Source of the DNA: Paramyrothecium sp. XJ0827
Taxonomy: Eukaryota; Ascomycota; Sordariomycetes; Hypocreales; Stachybotryaceae
Direction of reading: 5' to 3'
Length of the DNA stretch: 64,000 nucleotides
NCBI GenBank assembly: GCA_020881915.1
Contig: JAJFPB010000006.1
Coordinates: 1,984,001 to 2,048,000, forward strand
Shown here: positions 46,649-58,288 of the stretch, in pieces
Layout: every line of letters starts with the position of its first letter
Position numbering within the stretch: position 1 is the first letter of the stretch
The notes under the pieces: model-generated
What the model was told of the DNA's origin: nothing
Seen by the model: only the letters and a program-made list of their open reading frames with translations
The model's database searches: none
Translations under genes and position numbers: made by a program

Positions 46649-47399
46649 CTTGGCGTGCTTGTGTTGTTTTCCGAGGAGTCCGGCGGGTGGTGTGGGAGGC
46701 GGGTGAGAAAGTTGCGGGCTTGACGGCGACGATGCTGGTTAGAGTTGAGTGCGACTCCATTCGGGTAACAAAAAAAGGCTGACTATCAATAGGCGGTGAC
46801 GGAGGGAGCAAATTCTGCCGGTAGAAAACGGCTCTGCGGGCGGTGAGCTAGCTCCGGTTCCCGATCGGCGGGTCTTATCGCAATCGGCCTGCATTTAATC
46901 CCACCTGTTGCATGCGATGTCTCTCTCCCCCCCAACCCCGAACAGGACGGTCTTAATTCCGATGCGCTGTCAATTTGTACCGAAACTGGGACCTCGCATA
47001 TTTATTACTTGACACCACGTTGCAGCATAGTAGATTGTGTTTTTGATGAAGTCTTGAATTTTTTTGGTTCGGCTCGCGTGTTGGGTGCATGGTGTGTAGA
47101 TTGAGCTCTTCGTGAGTATTACCGAGGCTGTCTTGAGGGACGGTCCGACCCCTGTCCGTAATCGTCATAGCTTTCAGGGCATGTTTGGACTGACCACGAT
47201 TAGATATTGCACGTCAAACAGCTTTATTTCAAACCTCGTTTGACGCCAAAGTAGTCTCCTCTTAAACAGGTCTAATTGCCCGTCGTCACAAATATCGAGC
47301 GGCGTTACAGCAACACCTGACGCTCGGTTCATCACTCGCCCATCTCCGCTTAATTGGACACAATTCTCCGACATCAATTGCGCCCTCCAGACAACCAAG
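46649..47399. other. Divergent promoter region between RPB12 and the HIT gene
   Basis: 751 bp with no supported gene. Frames at 46953-47168 and 47174-47455 (-) have no domain or splice support. Confidence 0.45.
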
Positions 47400-48005
47400 A
47401 TGATAGAACCGCAGGTCGTCCCCCAAGCCGAGTCCGACTGCCCCTTCTGCGGCATCGCCTCCGTCCACCAACCCTACGACCCCGCCAACCCGCCCGCGGA
47501 CGTTGCCCCCGAGCGCACCACGCCGCACTCCTTCGTCGTGCTGTCGACGCCGCTGCTCATCGCCTTCCTCGACATCCTCCCCCTCAGCCCGGGCCACGTC
47601 CTGCTGTGCCCGCGCGCGCACCGCTCCAAGATCACCGACGTGGGGCCCCGCGAGGCGCGCGAGCTGGGCGACTACCTGCGCATCGTGTCCATCGCGCTCA
47701 GCCGCGCGACGGGCGTCCCGGACTGGAACATCGTGCAGAACAACGGCGCCGCCGCCGCGCAGGTCGTGCCCCACACGCACTTCCACCTCATCCCGCGGCC
47801 GGAGATCCGCGCCAGCGGCCGCCACAGCGAGAGCTTCACCATGTTCGGCCGGGGCGTGCGCGAGGAGCTCGACGAGGAGGAGGCGCTGCCCATGGCGGCG
47901 AAGCTGCGGGAGCAGATTGCCATCGTTCTCAAGGAGGAGGAGGAGAAGGAGAGGGCCGAGAGCGGGAACCGGGACCGGAGACAGAAGAGCAGGACGAGGT
48001 TATGA
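47400..48005 (+). CDS. HIT-domain nucleotide hydrolase
   Basis: A single-exon gene of 201 aa. It starts with a Cys pair (CPFCGIAS, residues 14-21) as in many HIT proteins. It continues with FLDILPLSPGHVLLCPRAHR and ends the domain with the histidine triad HTHFHLIPRP (about 125-134). The central His is the nucleophile that attacks nucleoside-phosphate bonds (AMP-lysine, Ap3A/Ap4A or similar). A C-terminal charged tail (KEEEEKERAE...) follows. The subfamily (Hint, Fhit or Aprataxin-like) is not certain; the Cys pair and spacing suggest Hint-like. No targeting signal is visible. Confidence 0.92.
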   Translation: MIEPQVVPQAESDCPFCGIASVHQPYDPANPPADVAPERTTPHSFVVLSTPLLIAFLDILPLSPGHVLLCPRAHRSKITDVGPREARELGDYLRIVSIALSRATGVPDWNIVQNNGAAAAQVVPHTHFHLIPRPEIRASGRHSESFTMFGRGVREELDEEEALPMAAKLREQIAIVLKEEEEKERAESGNRDRRQKSRTRL

Positions 48006-48147
48006 AGAGTGGCAGCCCTGGGTTCATCGTTTTCTTCATTGAACATATTGATAGCGCAGCATGTACTCGCCCACCATTTCTATCTCTAATCGTGTATTAT
48101 TACTTTTTCACCCAACGACCGACGCCCACCGCCCTCACTCGCCTCCC

Positions 48148-49210
48148 TCACTCGTCGTCGCCAAAGAACACCTTGACCGGCAGCCAGCTGTCCCCGCACA
48201 CCTTGAAGCGCTCCTCGATGCCGTCGATGCGCGCGACGTCCTCGTCCGTCAGCTCCCACCCGTCCAGCTGCCAGTTGGCCTCGATGCGCTTCGGCGTCAC
48301 GCTCTTGGGGATGACGCTCCAGCCCTTCTGCAAGCCCCACCGCAGGAGCACCTGCTGCGGCGTGCGGCCGCGCGCGGCGGCGACGTCGAGCAGCGCCGCG
48401 TTGGTGTAGAGCGGCGAGTCGGTCGAGCCGAGGCACGAGTAGGCCGTGCTGTGGATGCCCTTGGCCTTGTTGAAGGCCACCAGCTTGGGCGAGGGGTTGC
48501 ACGGGTGGAGCTCGATCTGGTTGACGGCGGGGATGATCTGTTTGGTTGTATTAGTGAGCGCCTGTTAATGGACAGACTCGGCGTCTGGACAAAGACATGT
48601 CCTGGTCCGCCTTTCAGGGTAGAATCGAGAACCGTCTTACCTTGCAATCGGGGTCGTCGAGCAGCTTGTTCAAGTTGGTGATGCCAAAGTTGGACACGCC
48701 AATATTCCTCACCAGCCCCGTGCCGACCAGCTTCTGCATCTCCTTCCACGTGTTCCTAAAGTCCCAGTCGTCCTCGTGCTTCTGGCGGTCGTCGTCCCGG
48801 GTCGAGCTCGGCCAGTGCATGAGGTACAGGTCCACGTAGTCGAGCCCCAGGCTTTCGAGGCTCGAGGCGATGCCCTCGGGCACGCGCTTGTGCCAGGTGT
48901 TGTCCAGCTTGGTCGTTACCCAGATGTCCTTGCGCGGCACGCCCGACGCCCGGATGCCCGCGCCCACGGCGGCCTCGTTGCCGTAGGCGAGCGCCGTGTC
49001 GATGTGGCGGTAGCCGAGGCGCAGGGCGGCCTCGACGGCGTCCTTGACCTGTCCGGGTTCCGACTGCCACGTCCCCAGGCCAATGGCCGGGATCTTGTCG
49101 CCCGTGTTGAGCGTGAATGTGCGACTACGATATGGTTAGCATACTAATAACTAAGAGATAGAGCTATCAAGATGAGACGCAACTTACCTTGTCTGTTTCT
49201 CGGAAGCCAT
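48148..49210 (-). CDS. Aldo/keto reductase, Gcy1/glycerol dehydrogenase-like
   Basis: Exons 49210-49188, 49124-48641 and 48537-48148 give 298 aa. AKR barrel with the full catalytic tetrad: Asp and Tyr in HIDTALAYGNE, Lys in WVTTKLDNT and His in LYLMHWPSS. NADP(H)-binding signatures are RNIGVSNFG, VNQIELHP and PKSVTPKRI (the last is the AKR family signature around IPKSV). Residues 20-26 GLGTWQS match Gcy1/Gld-type enzymes. Such enzymes reduce aldehydes and ketones or interconvert glycerol and dihydroxyacetone, using NADPH in the cytosol. The substrate is not determined. It is convergent with the HIT gene, about 140 bp apart. Confidence 0.95.
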
Positions 49211-50312
49211 TGTGAATGAGTTGTGATCAAATTGAGTCTGAATGTGTGAAACTCTCAGCTTGAATACGTAGTTCGTGAGCTTTATAAGCGAGCGCTTTGT
49301 GGCTATTCTGCTCGGCCCTTACAACCCCGCGACATTTTCATGACGTTGCGTGGGTGGCGCTCGATTAGCCTCTCAAGTTCGATCGTTGCGCCCCGCCCTC
49401 CACTCACCAAGGCACGCTTAGATCAGAATGCGGACATATTGATGAATAAATAGGTACCTTGTATGACCATGCAGCTTAGTTCATAACGTTACTATCGTCT
49501 CAACTGGGTGCTATAAGCAGCAATGCGAGATTCACATGCTTTGTGCGGTAACATCATGAGGCTCCGTTGAGAACTACAGGACTTTTAACTATAACAAAGA
49601 CACAATTTGTAGGCCATGCACAATGTCTGAGCTTCAAGTGACAATTGATGCTTGGTCCTTGATCATGGCTGAAATCGGTTCTATGTCCTGGCATTATGTT
49701 TTTTGAGATCCAAGGACGGGACAGCGGATAACGTCGATAATTGCTCAAAACGAGAGCATCATACAAGCACCAGGAAGAAGCTCATCGCCATGCAAACGCG
49801 ACGAACACATAGAGCCCACAATCCACAATCTATCTTCTCATCCACAAGTCTGCCCCATACGGCCAGCCTTCAGGGACGAGGACACGCAGACAACAGAAAT
49901 CTATACACGTCATCCACCGGAACTGGGTTATAGAAAGAGCACTGGTCTTGGCAACATGAATGAATCTTTACGACCCATATAGAGATATAAAAAAAAGAGA
50001 CAGCGTCATGATCATCGCGTATCCTCCCATATGGAACCATAAAAACAAGGAGGCCTTCGTCAGAAATCCTCACGCCTTCCGGTGGTATCGCTTAGAAACC
50101 AAATTACAATCCGCCCAGAGTGGTCCGTTCCTTTCGTCTGCTCACCGTTTCAAAGAAAAGAGAAGAAAGAAGAATTATAGCCCGCAGGAAAGCAAAACGT
50201 AACGATGCAAAAACGAAGAGAAAGCGAATGTAGATCAAGGAGGATGAGGAGAAATCGTGGCCTTCCTCATCCTCGGTGGGTAAGCACATGGGAATGAGGG
50301 ACGTCCCAACCC
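49211..50312. other. Intergenic region, no gene seen
   Basis: About 1.1 kb between two minus-strand genes. It contains the aldo/keto reductase promoter at the left and the bHLH 3' flank at the right, which is AT-richer (49960-50220). No frame is supported. Confidence 0.45.
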
Positions 50313-51319
50313 TCAGCTGCTCCCACCAAGCAGCATCTCCCGCTTCTCCTTCTCCAGCCGCCGCACCTCCCACTCGAGCACCTCGATGCGACGCCTCGCC
50401 AGGTCCAGCACCTCGGCCTTGCTGACCTTGCGCCGGTCAGGTTCGATACCGCCGCCGCCGGACGCCTCCCCGTCCTCGCCGTCACGGTCCGCCACCGGCA
50501 GCACGGCCAGCAGCCGCTCAAAGTGCGCGTTCAGCCGCTGCCGATATTGCTGCTCCACCTGGTTGTGCGCCGCGCGCGCCTTGACCTCGCTGTCCTGCTC
50601 CTCGGTCGCCGGCGGGCCTCCGGGAAACGACGATGAGGGGTGCTGCTGGTCCGGAGACAGCCGTGCTGTCTTATTGCGGCCCGCTGCTCCGCTTTGGCTG
50701 GTACGTTTCGCGGTCCGGAGGTGCGACTGCTGCTTCGGCTTCGTGATCTCCTCTACGGGTGGAGGAGGACTCGGCTGCTTCCGCTTGATGCCTTGTGGCT
50801 TTGGCTTCACGTCGAGGCTTCTTGCCTCGCTTGCCTCGGGCTTGAAGGGCGTCGGCGTGGAGTTTCGATCAACCATAGGCGGCGTTGGTATGGACGACAT
50901 GCGGGATGCCGTGCCGGGAGACGAGATGGCACCCGGCGACAACACCGGACGCCGCGATACAGGCAGAGCAGGACCATGGTAATTGAAATCGAACGTAGCA
51001 AAGTCGGCCTGGTTCGGCGGTGCGTGAAGACCAAAGTAACCAGGACCGCATTCGACGGGTCCGTAACCAAGAGGGGTCATCTTGAAGACGGGGAACTGGG
51101 CGGCGTCGGCAAAGGCCATTTCGCCCATTGGCGTCTCGAGCATTGTCCAGTCTGACACGGGGCTGATGGGTGATATAGACGGAGCCTGCGTTTCTCGCCA
51201 TCAGCACAGATCCAGCACAAAGTTGCCATCTGTCACGGCCTCGCTCCAACGAAGCAACCACTCTCACTTACATTCGTTTCCTCGGCCGAGCCGAAGTACG
51301 TTGAGCTAAAACTCATCAT
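50313..51319 (-). CDS. bHLH transcription factor
   Basis: Exons 51319-51272 and 51185-50313 give 306 aa. Residues 1-180 are Pro/Ser-rich with a possible activation region. A basic stretch GIKRKQPSPPPP follows. The bHLH domain occupies about 215-300: basic region RAAHNQVEQQYRQRLN with the His and Glu that contact E-box DNA, helix 1 HFERLLAVLP, a loop with Gly-rich insertion, and helix 2 RRKVSKAEVLDLARRRIEVLE running into a leucine-zipper-like WEVRRLEKEKREML. It acts as a nuclear dimeric regulator at CANNTG sites. The target pathway cannot be told. Two adjacent ATGs exist at 51319 and 51316. The gene-free upstream stretch is unusually long. Confidence 0.93.
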
Positions 51320-53285
51320 CGCCCTCTATCCCCCTTCGACTCCGAAGAGACGAAGCGCTCTTATAAACTTTGCTGAACCCCGGATAGATGTTCCTGGCCA
51401 GAAGCGGGACTTGCCACAACGAGCAGACTCTTCAAGGCTCGTCCAACCGGGTGAGCGCAAGACACCCTGCCCAGTGCGAGAGACACGTCCTTTATACAGA
51501 ATCGCAACGAGACAAAAGAAAAGTCCCGTCCCGCCGGGGGCCCCGTCACCACTCACAGTTCGCCGCCCCCCTCCCCCTCCCCTTCCCTCACCCCCTCCTT
51601 ACCCTTACCCTTCCATTCCCGCCAGCCTTCCGCCCACCCCCACACACCCGGGACCCAGTGGGATGGTTAAGGCCACATCGGTTTATGCGGCCTCCCTCCA
51701 CCGAGGCTATTGAACAGGGTGGGCGTGGATCCCCCAAGCCACGCGCAGTCTCTCGGGTCCGACCCCAGCGGCTGCGAAGGCAAGGGAGGAGGAGGAGGAG
51801 GGTCGGGGGGGAGGCAAGAGAGGAAGGAGAGTTCTAGGTTGAGGGTTTGTTTTTGTTGGCGGCGGAGGGATCCGTCAGCTCAGGCGTCCCAGCGCGCGGC
51901 CGTTCATTCCCACGTTTAGGCCTTTGAGCCCAACGAGCGGCCAAACGCGGGGCAAATGCCCGAAAGCCAAGGACAAGGTAAATCAGACTCGACTAGGAAG
52001 AGTTGCGTCAGTCCGTCTCACAACCTAGACGGCGATGGCCCTGTCTAGCGAGCTGCCTGCCCCCTCACCCCGGCCAACGAGACTCTGCCCATCACTTCGT
52101 CCACCAGAGACAGAGACATATCCAGGAGAGGAGGGGAGGTGATGGGAAGGGGGGCCCAGAGGAATACCATAGTTACGCCCTCGCCGCCACCGCCGGCAAC
52201 GCAAGAGAAATACCCCTGAAAATGGGGTGATTTTTCCAAGCCCTGGGGACGCTAGATTCGCGGATGCCATGGAATGCTGTCCCCGTTGTCGCTCAACTAT
52301 GCCCTTCGCGGCGGGTTGCTTTCTTTTTCCTCTGGTGGACTGGGTGTGGAAAAAGAAAAACCGCTGGCAGCCACCATGCGAGACGTCTCAGCCCTCCAGG
52401 CGTTTCCCGAGTCCCGCGCGCATGTCCCTCCCTCTTCATTCCCTGCTTTCCTGTCTATCTCTCTCTTTTTTTTCTTTTTCTTCTTTTTGGTTCTTCTCGT
52501 TCGTTTTTTCGGATATTTATCCTGTGTGTTCCGGTTCATGAGTCATGGGGGGTCTCAGCCCAAACTGTTTGGAGGAGGAATTATCTCGTTGTCTGGACCG
52601 CTGTGATTTTGTGTAGGGGCCCAAGTCCAACCCCCGGCAAACGAAACTAAAGAATTCATCGGGTTTTTTTTCCCTCCTAACGGCCCGCGTTGCACGTGTC
52701 GTCTCAGCCTGGCAATCAAACAAAAGAGACTTTTTTTCTTTCCCCCTGCCGATGACAAACACGAGAGCGGTCGTTGAGTGAAATGGGAGCCCCCGTGGTT
52801 GTGGGCCGTTCGGGCGAGTTGGTTGAGGCGTGTAAACGAAACAACCTCCGTAGATTCCGGGAAGGTAGAAAAGCCTGAACAAAAGCCCTCAGACCTTTTC
52901 TGCTCGAGCAGAAATCGTCTATTGATCCAGAACCGCCGATGCGGCTCACCCGCAAGTGCAGATAATCGGGGGAGGCAGGGGACGAAGCTATTGGTGCCCA
53001 ACACGACAGGCGCCGCTGTGGGAGTTCATGCGGTTTGGCCCGAACCAGCGGGAAGAAGTAGCGGCTGCTGTATCTCGCCCAGATCGACGGACGAGACCCC
53101 TCGGAAAAGGCAAAGACACCAAGATCAAGATGTGCACCAGCCAGCCATCGCCGCCGCCCCAACGCAAGAACCGTCCGTTTCTTGCATGCGTGCAGGACCG
53201 GCCCTCGAGCCCAGCTCCCCGACCGTAGAAACATCCTTGCCGCTGATCTCGTCCCAAGACGTAGAATCCCCATCACAAGCCCCCT

Positions 53286-53298
53286 CCCCCCCCCCCCC
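53286..53298. repeat. Poly-C tract of 13 bases
   Basis: An uninterrupted run of 13 C within a longer C-rich stretch (53280-53300). The G-rich opposite strand may be prone to slippage. Confidence 0.8.
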
Positions 53299-54207
53299 TT
53301 CCGCCCAGGCGGCGGGCAAGGACCGGGACCATGAGCCATGCCGGGCCGGCGCAAATCACCGTCGCATCTACGACGCCTTCTTCTTTTTCTGCGGCCAGCA
53401 GCCTGCCAACAACGTTCTTGGGCTTGGCAGGGGTTCCGGAATGTTTGTCCTTTGGAAAACCCCCTTCCCCTACCACTTCCCGCATTGCTCCGTGTCTCTG
53501 GCTCTGCGCCGTTTTTTTATGTCCGGCCCGGCGGTTCTCAGTGTCCTGCCAGTCTTACTCACTCTCTGTTTTCACCGGGTTCCCGTTTGGCTCTCTTTGC
53601 TTTTTCAGTGAGGGAAGGGGGCGCGCTATGCTGTAACTCTGACGATAGAGGAAGAGAAAGAGGAAGGGCTTCCTCCCCTCCATTTCCCTTCCCTCGTGAC
53701 TATTGGTTCACAGAGCACGGGACAGGTGATCCGTTCAGGGCTATTCCTCGTGGGACGAAAACCACGCTGGCAAAGTGAGACAAAAAGTAAGGACGCAAGG
53801 CGGTTGGGGAGAACGGTGAACGTGCCGCGTTGGACGAGGTGGTTCCTTGTTCGCCGCGGCCAGTTGCGTGTGTCTAGGACACGTATTCCCCCGTTGAGGA
53901 AGAGACACACAGCCGGGAAGAAGATCACGGCGAGAAGAGCAGTGGATTTTCGACCTCATGCAGAGTTCCACGTAGCCTTGAATCACCATTGGCCTCACCT
54001 CTGTGGCCCATCCCCCCCCCTCTCCCTTGCTTCCCTGAGTGTTCAGGATGACGGAGGAGCCCATGTCCTTGATAAGAAGAAAAAGAGTCAGCGGCTAGTG
54101 CGGTTACAACCAGCAGTGCGAGGGGGAGGAGTGATAGAGAGTGCAGCTACACACCGTTCAGACCCCCCCTCCCGCCTGCGTCCCTGGTCCGAAATGGAAT
54201 AAGGTCG

Positions 54208-54229
54208 TTCATTCATTCATTCATTCATT
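54208..54229. repeat. TTCA microsatellite
   Basis: Five full TTCA units followed by TT, in the gene-free region between the acidic-protein and bHLH genes. Confidence 0.85.
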
Positions 54230-54840
54230 GACCGCATCTGCTCTAGTTTCAAAGCCGGGAGTTTGGGAAGAGTCGAGCCGTGGAAATGCCGCTACGAACT
54301 AGCTGCCTTGCCGCGTCGAAAGCTCTCGTTTGTTTGGCTGGAGCCAGCTCGGCAAAGCTGGACTGGGCCGCTTGACACACGACCCGACATGTCTGGGACT
54401 AGCCAATGAACTCATAGAACCCGTGAAAATGAGGCATGTCGAGTGTTTATTGGAGAACCTATAACCAACCTCGCGTGCACTCTGCCGTGCACACAGGTTG
54501 CTCGCCTTCATCCTTCCTTTAATCTTGCTCAATGTTCCGGGCCGTTATTTTCTTTCCACTATTCATCACCGGGGCATGAGACTTGAGCTAAGCGTTGTGC
54601 CTATACTGGTTGCGTAGACGGCAATGGCAGTATGGCAGCCATCGCCGGCGGCAACGTGGCATTGAAATCTAGTCAAATACTTCCACATTATCCACCAGGT
54701 CTAGTCCTGATTCAAGACTCTCTTCAGACTACATGGCAAACTATACATGGGTCGCTTTCGCGAGCAGTCTACAAGAGGAACGCCGATTGAACATTGGGGC
54801 CTCGGCTTGTTGATGAGCAGCCGTCAAGTGCGTGGGGCTT

Positions 54841-55718
54841 TCACTCCTCGCCGCCAGCAGCCACGGCCTTGGGCTCGGCAGGAGCGTCAGTGCCCTTGAC
54901 GGCGGCCTTGGCGGGCGCAGAAGAGTCGGCGGTCTCTTCGGCATCGTCGTCCGCGACCTCCTCGGCATCCTCTTCCTCGACCTCTTCCTCGACGTCATCA
55001 GCGTCTTCGGCATCTTCGTCACCCTCCTCGTCTTCGGCAGCATCGCCGTTGGGAGCCTCTTCGGCGGGGGCATCGGCCGTCTTGCGCTTCTTCACGGGAG
55101 GCTGGTTCTCTGTGGCGGGCGTTAGTTATGACGGCAATACGAAGTCTTGGGAGACGATGGGTGATGGTCGAGCGACGCATGTAATGCAGGCGATGCGTGC
55201 ATTGTAGGTGTGGGAGGCATAGGTGGCACTCAATGACCAGAGTTGGATGCGGGAGGTGCTGTCGGATTGACTTACCATCTGCACCGTTTGCTTCAGCTTC
55301 TTCGTCGCCCTCGGCCTCCTCGTCGTACTCCTCCTCGTCATCGTCGTCTTCCTCTTCTTCCTCTTCTTCGTCTCCAGTAGAGACATACCTGGGGAAAGGA
55401 AAGTCAGCGCACAGAGTTCCAATTGGACATGGAATCAAGAATCTTTGCGCGCCCAGTGTCCCTTCTCTGACTGAGGAGGGCGAACAGTAGCTGGGAGCTG
55501 CGACACCAGCTACGGCATGGCGATGGGCGCGAGCGATTGATACCGGTCGCATTGCGACAACGGTATTTGCGGCAGCGCCGGCGCAACTCGCTGTGGACAC
55601 AGTATAGGCCAATTCTGGAGGGTCAAGGGATGGCTTACTCCTCTTCCTCCTCGCCATCGTCTTCTTCAGGGAGGGAGACGAGCTCCTCCTCGTCCTGCTT
55701 TCTCTTGCGGGCGGACAT
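54841..55718 (-). CDS. Small, extremely acidic nuclear-type protein
   Basis: Exons 55718-55639, 55388-55276 and 55109-54841 give 153 aa; both junctions keep the frame (EEEE|YVSTGDEEE and GAD|ENQPPVKKRK). The sequence is MSARKRKQDEEELVSLP, then a long Glu/Asp run, then a basic patch PPVKKRKT (a likely nuclear signal), another acidic run and an Ala/Lys-rich tail. There is no folded domain. Such proteins often act as histone or ribosomal-protein chaperones, but no chaperone motif (for example the CHZ motif) is visible, so the role is unknown. The introns are long for this window (about 166-250 bp). Confidence 0.8.
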
Positions 55719-56210
55719 TGTGTGGGCTGGTGTAAGTGGGAGGTGGAGATGCGGCGATTGAGCGATTGGGGCGGATTCCCTGGTGAAAACGAAGCAAAAT
55801 TGGCCCCAGGACTGACGGTTCAAGGGGATAATAAGGGGAAGAGAACAGGATGGGAAGAAGGAAGAGAGAGAGACGGTAGAGGTAGATAGATGGGAGAGAG
55901 GGAGAGAGAGAGGGAAGGGGGTGGGAGTGGGAGGGAGGGTGAGCGGGCGGGCAGCGAGCGGCGAGCAGCGCGCAGAGCAAAGCAACGCGGCGCAAAGCAA
56001 CGACCGGAGGTGACAGAGAAGCTACGCTACAGGAAGCTACATGGGCCGTACATGGGCGCAAGGTACCATGCCGGTGACCTCGGACGGCTAAAGGGACTTG
56101 ACAGAGTCAATTAAGCATGGTAGTCCCAGGTACAGGAACGCGAGGCGCCCACTGCTGCCATGGGAGAGCTTGGTAAAGGTACTGTGCGGTAGCTAAGGTA
56201 CTGTAGAGGT

Positions 56211-56256
56211 AAAGGCAAAGGCAAAGCGAGCCAAGGCAAGGCAAGGCAAGGCACGC
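56211..56256. repeat. AAGGC-type simple repeat
   Basis: Consecutive imperfect units of aaggc/aaaggc, for example ccaaggcaaggcaaggcaag. Confidence 0.75.
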
Positions 56257-56322
56257 AAAGGTAGGGGTAATCGATTGCGACAAGCGTGCGTGCGAGCGGG
56301 ACTTGGCCGGGTCGAGGAACGA

Positions 56323-56376
56323 GCAGCACCATCAGCACCAGCACAAGCACCAGCACCGGCACAAGCACCCACCAGC
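56323..56376. repeat. AGCACC-type simple repeat
   Basis: Imperfect hexamer array (agcacc, agcaca, agcacc) about 54 bp long, about 70 bp to the right of the AAGGC repeat. Confidence 0.7.
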
Positions 56377-58288
56377 ATGGCGCACACGGGGGGGGGAGAC
56401 TCGACCGGACTGGAACTGAACTGACCTGGGCGGGACATGGCAGGACCAGGAGCTGGGGCATTGGCCCAGACGGGACTGGATGGATCGAGCTTGGGAGCTG
56501 AGCGGGAGGAGCTGGCTGGGGGGGGGAAGCTGGGGGGAGCTCCGAGGTGACGAAAGGATGGATGGCCCACGCCGTCTCTCCCTCGCCCTCCTCTCTCCTC
56601 CACTCCCACCTCCAAACTCACCTCATTCTCTCCCCTCTCTTCTCCTCCATGCTCTGTTTGTTTTTTCTCTCCCTGCCGTTAGTACCTCTGTACCTCAACT
56701 TACCTTACTCTACCTCACTGTACGGATACTTCCGCCGTCACCGGTCCTCCACCTCTCCCTGAAGAAGCAGGTACCGGTGGAAGTACAGGTACAGGTTCCT
56801 CATCCATCCACTAAAACTGGAGCTCTACGCAAAGCCCGGGACCTTTGGGTTACCCGGAAAAAGCACAGCGCCGCCCGCCCCAACCAGGTATGGTACCGGT
56901 ATACTCTCCGTTGCCGCCGCACGCTTCAGAACGTGCACGTCCGGTACCTCGTCCCTCACCAAGGGGTACTGGACGCGTAGAGTATCCCCCGCCTACCGTA
57001 CCTTGCCGTACCTTGTAGAGGCACGCTTTTCCGTGATGCAATCCTTAGCCAATGTCATTCTGGTCCAAGTCCTGCAGCCAGAACTCTCTTAGCCGGCGAT
57101 CGCTGGGCCGCCCTACTGCACGCAATTTATCATAGGCAGCCAGCAAGCCAGTCAGCCAGCTCTGGGACCAAAGAGACCCAAGGCCCGGTAATGGGGAGGG
57201 GGAAAAGGGGGCGGGAGGACGTGCCGACGCACAGCAACACACAACAGTACAGAGAGGAAGAGGCTCAGCGGCCAGCACCACCAGGAATTGGGGTGGCTAG
57301 GAACTTTGTTGTGTCTCTGTTGCTTGATGCCACTGTGGCCGCGGGGGACCCCAGAAAATACCCCGAGCAAACAGGCTGTACAGAGTGACACCGGCACAAC
57401 CAACAATCACCGCACCGAGCACGGTGGACGAAAGCAGCTTAGGCGGCTTTCCAATTCTGTCCTGCTGCTGTGGCTGTCTCGTCGCACGATGCATTCACTA
57501 AAGGGAGGGGGGGTGATGAGGGAAAAATAAAGGGTGAGCAGTAATGTCCTACCGTTGACCGGGTACAATACTGGTAGTGCACAGCACAACACAGCACAGC
57601 ACATCACCACGCGTAAGATGCAGAGTAAGCCAAGTCCCCCCCTTTCCGGAAAGCCACGGCGGAGGGCCAAAGCCACCTCGAACTGCCACCTACCCTATAT
57701 ATTGTGGCGCCCATACCCTCCACCAGTCGGGGGCAGAGGCGCGCGAGCTTTAGATCAGTCCTTGGAAGAAAGGACGGCAAGGTGCCAAGAAAGCTTTGGT
57801 GATTTTTGGAGAGTTGCAATCTCGAGTCATTGAAGATGGATTGATCGCCAAATCCAGAACGATGGCATGTCATGCTGTGGCCCCTGAATGACTGCAACCA
57901 ACCAGCTGTTGCCTCCCATACAGCAGAGGGCTACTAACACTCCACACATGGTCATCCGCGATCCAGCTACAGACTACGTTCCTCCAAAAGAACTTGCGTC
58001 CTACCCTTTAGGCCTTTGCACTCCCCTTGTGTCCCCAGGTTGCGTAGTACTGTACATTGCTGTGCCATGGCTCCGGATCCGGCTCGTGGAGGCTAAGTGC
58101 ACCACGATGCGGGTCTCCACGGGCGTCATCGACTGACAACTGCTATTTGTACGCTCCCAGAGCAATGAGTGGGCAATGGGGCATTTCCCATCACTCAAAC
58201 CATGACAATCTTCAAAATTTTACAAGATCCGTGGGAAGCGGTACCAGCCGTAGCTGATCCTAAATTGACTCGACACTCACGTCAACGA

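Larger units (their letters stand above)
51320..54840. other. 3.5-kb GC-rich gene-free region upstream of the bHLH gene
   Basis: Many overlapping frames exist on both strands, but none carries a domain or joins to others through splice sites. The region has pyrimidine/purine tracts (51555-51610; 52440-52500), a run of 13 C (53286-53298) and a TTCA microsatellite (54208-54229). It most likely holds the bHLH promoter, a long leader, or an untranslated transcript. Confidence 0.5.
55719..58288. other. 2.6-kb low-complexity region dense in GTACC motifs
   Basis: No gene is supported. The part next to 55718 is purine-rich (gggagagaggga type) and is the promoter of the acidic-protein gene. Between about 56060 and 57020 GGTACC, GTACCT and related words recur a dozen or more times, together with the two simple repeats listed separately. 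Frames such as 56480-56980 (+) are low-complexity only. Confidence 0.5.

Noticed and set aside
47354..48409. 351-codon Arg/Pro-rich plus-strand frame
   Set aside because: It overlaps the HIT gene in another frame, and the HIT frame has the histidine triad.
52716..53611. Long overlapping frames on both strands in the bHLH upstream region
   Set aside because: GC-rich sequence gives few stop codons by chance; composition is Pro/Arg/Ser low-complexity and nothing matches a family.
56480..56980. 166-codon plus-strand frame
   Set aside because: Built from simple repeats and GTACC-rich sequence; no domain.
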